Positions 6,460-6,895 of a DNA stretch of 6,895 nucleotides are shown here, in pieces. Under the pieces are notes generated by a model, which searched no databases, was not told the origin of the DNA, and was given only the letters and a program-made list of their open reading frames with translations. The stretch's first letter is position 1. Each line of letters opens with the position of its first letter. The DNA comes from an uncultured Oscillospiraceae bacterium (lineage in GTDB: Bacteria; Bacillota; Clostridia; Oscillospirales; Oscillospiraceae), in contig CAKTPV010000045.1 of the NCBI GenBank assembly GCA_934591815.1, positions 1-6,895 on the forward strand, given 5' to 3'. A program made the position numbers and the translations under genes.

Positions 6460-6895
6460 CTTCGTCAGCCTCCATTCCTTTTTGGATCATTTTTCGTGCG
6501 CGGTGATAGGTGACGCACGCCCAGTTTTCCGTCTTGTGAAACAGCTTCCCGATCTCCTTAAAGCTCAATTCGCCAAGGGTACGCCACATGAAAACCTCTT
6601 TGTACGGATCGGGAAGCTCATGCAGCAGATGTTTTACCTGCTGGACATTCTCGCTGCGCAGCAGCATTTCATCCGGTGATTCCTCCGCTTCCGATATAAG
6701 CTGTTCCATATCCGCTGTATGCTCTGTCCTGCGGCTTTGTTTCAGATGGGTATAGTAACAATTCTTTGCGATCTGACACAGCCACACCCGGATGTCGCAA
6801 TCCCCCCGAAAGCTGTCAATGCGGCGAAGCGCACGGAAGAAGGCTTCGCTGGTAATATCCTCTGCCAGCCGTTCGTCCCCGCCGGACAGCCGCCG
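6449..6895 (-). CDS. ECF-type RNA polymerase sigma factor, N-terminus cut by window edge
   Basis: An RNA polymerase sigma factor of the extracytoplasmic function (ECF) class, which directs polymerase to a small set of promoters, probably including its own operon. The frame stays open to the right edge and 148 residues are visible. ECF factors usually have about 160-190, so roughly 15-40 N-terminal residues are missing. Region 2 is at visible residues 9-56: AEDITSEAFFRAL, then the typical DSFRG and the RVWLCQIAKN core helix that binds the -10 element. A short acidic linker follows. Region 4 is at about 74-140, with LHELPDPYKEVF and the helix-turn-helix LSFKEIGKLFHKTENWACVTYHRARK, written here as two parts: LSFKEIGKLFHKTEN, then WACVTYHRARK. 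A GTG at 6787 lies inside conserved region 2.4 and is not the start. The gene overlaps the anti-sigma gene by 11 nt, the classic arrangement of a sigma with its own inhibitor. The family is clear; the regulon is inferred. Confidence 0.95.
   Translation of the reverse strand, partial: RRLSGGDERLAEDITSEAFFRALRRIDSFRGDCDIRVWLCQIAKNCYYTHLKQSRRTEHTADMEQLISEAEESPDEMLLRSENVQQVKHLLHELPDPYKEVFMWRTLGELSFKEIGKLFHKTENWACVTYHRARKMIQKGMEADEDEK
6469..6473 (-). promoter_or_regulatory. Ribosome binding site of the anti-sigma gene
   Basis: GGAGG on the minus strand, nine bases before ATG 6459 and inside the last codons of the sigma gene. It supports this start and translational coupling of sigma and anti-sigma. 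Confidence 0.8.

Larger units (their letters stand above)
1..6895 (-). other. Single operon: sigma, anti-sigma, and two ABC transporter modules
   Basis: Seven genes run in one direction with these junctions in transcription order: 11 nt overlap, 30 nt gap, 4 nt overlap, 19 nt gap, 1 nt gap and 3 nt gap. None of the gaps has room for a terminator plus promoter, and I see no hairpin followed by a T-run. One transcript is therefore likely. Its promoter should lie beyond the right edge and its end beyond the left edge. If the sigma controls its own operon, as ECF factors commonly do, the transporters would be induced when the anti-sigma releases it. That control is inferred. Confidence 0.8.

Noticed and set aside
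6449..6787. A GTG at 6787 as the start of a 112-residue sigma factor.
   Set aside because: The frame continues upstream to the window edge with clear region 2 sequence (AEDITSEAFFRAL, DSFRG). The GTG is the valine of RVWLCQIAKN.

Overview
The window is a tightly packed, single-direction gene block, with every supported gene on the minus strand. Transcription therefore runs from position 6895 towards position 1. It suggests a Gram-positive Firmicute, most likely a gut-type member of the Clostridia. The grounds are strong AGGAGG-type ribosome binding sites, a moderately high GC content judged by eye, an ECF sigma / zf-HC2 anti-sigma pair, and transporters of the kind annotated in Firmicutes as bacteriocin-associated. 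The taxonomic call is inference; no marker gene is present.

Layout in transcription order: (1) an ECF-type RNA polymerase sigma factor that lacks its N-terminus at the right edge (6449-6895); (2) an overlapping membrane-bound anti-sigma factor with a zinc-binding HxxxCxxC N-terminus and four predicted membrane helices (5509-6459); (3) a 678-residue permease of the bacteriocin-associated integral membrane (DUF1430-like) type, with two FtsX/MacB-like halves fused in one chain (3442-5478); (4) its ABC ATPase (2810-3445); (5) and (6) two half-size FtsX/MacB-like permeases of 333 and 376 residues (1789-2790 and 657-1787); (7) a second ABC ATPase that runs off the left edge (1-653).

The genes overlap or are separated by 1-30 nt, so they almost certainly form one operon. 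The block appears to encode two parallel ABC transporters behind one envelope-stress-type sigma/anti-sigma switch. One has its permease as a single fused 8-helix protein, the other as two separate 4-helix proteins. By analogy with related families, the transporters probably expel or detach a peptide (bacteriocin, lantibiotic or self-made peptide) at the membrane, or sense it. The substrate cannot be read from the sequence, and no bacteriocin precursor gene is visible. No RNA genes, mobile elements, repeats, CRISPR arrays or terminators were seen, and no intergenic gap is longer than 30 nt.
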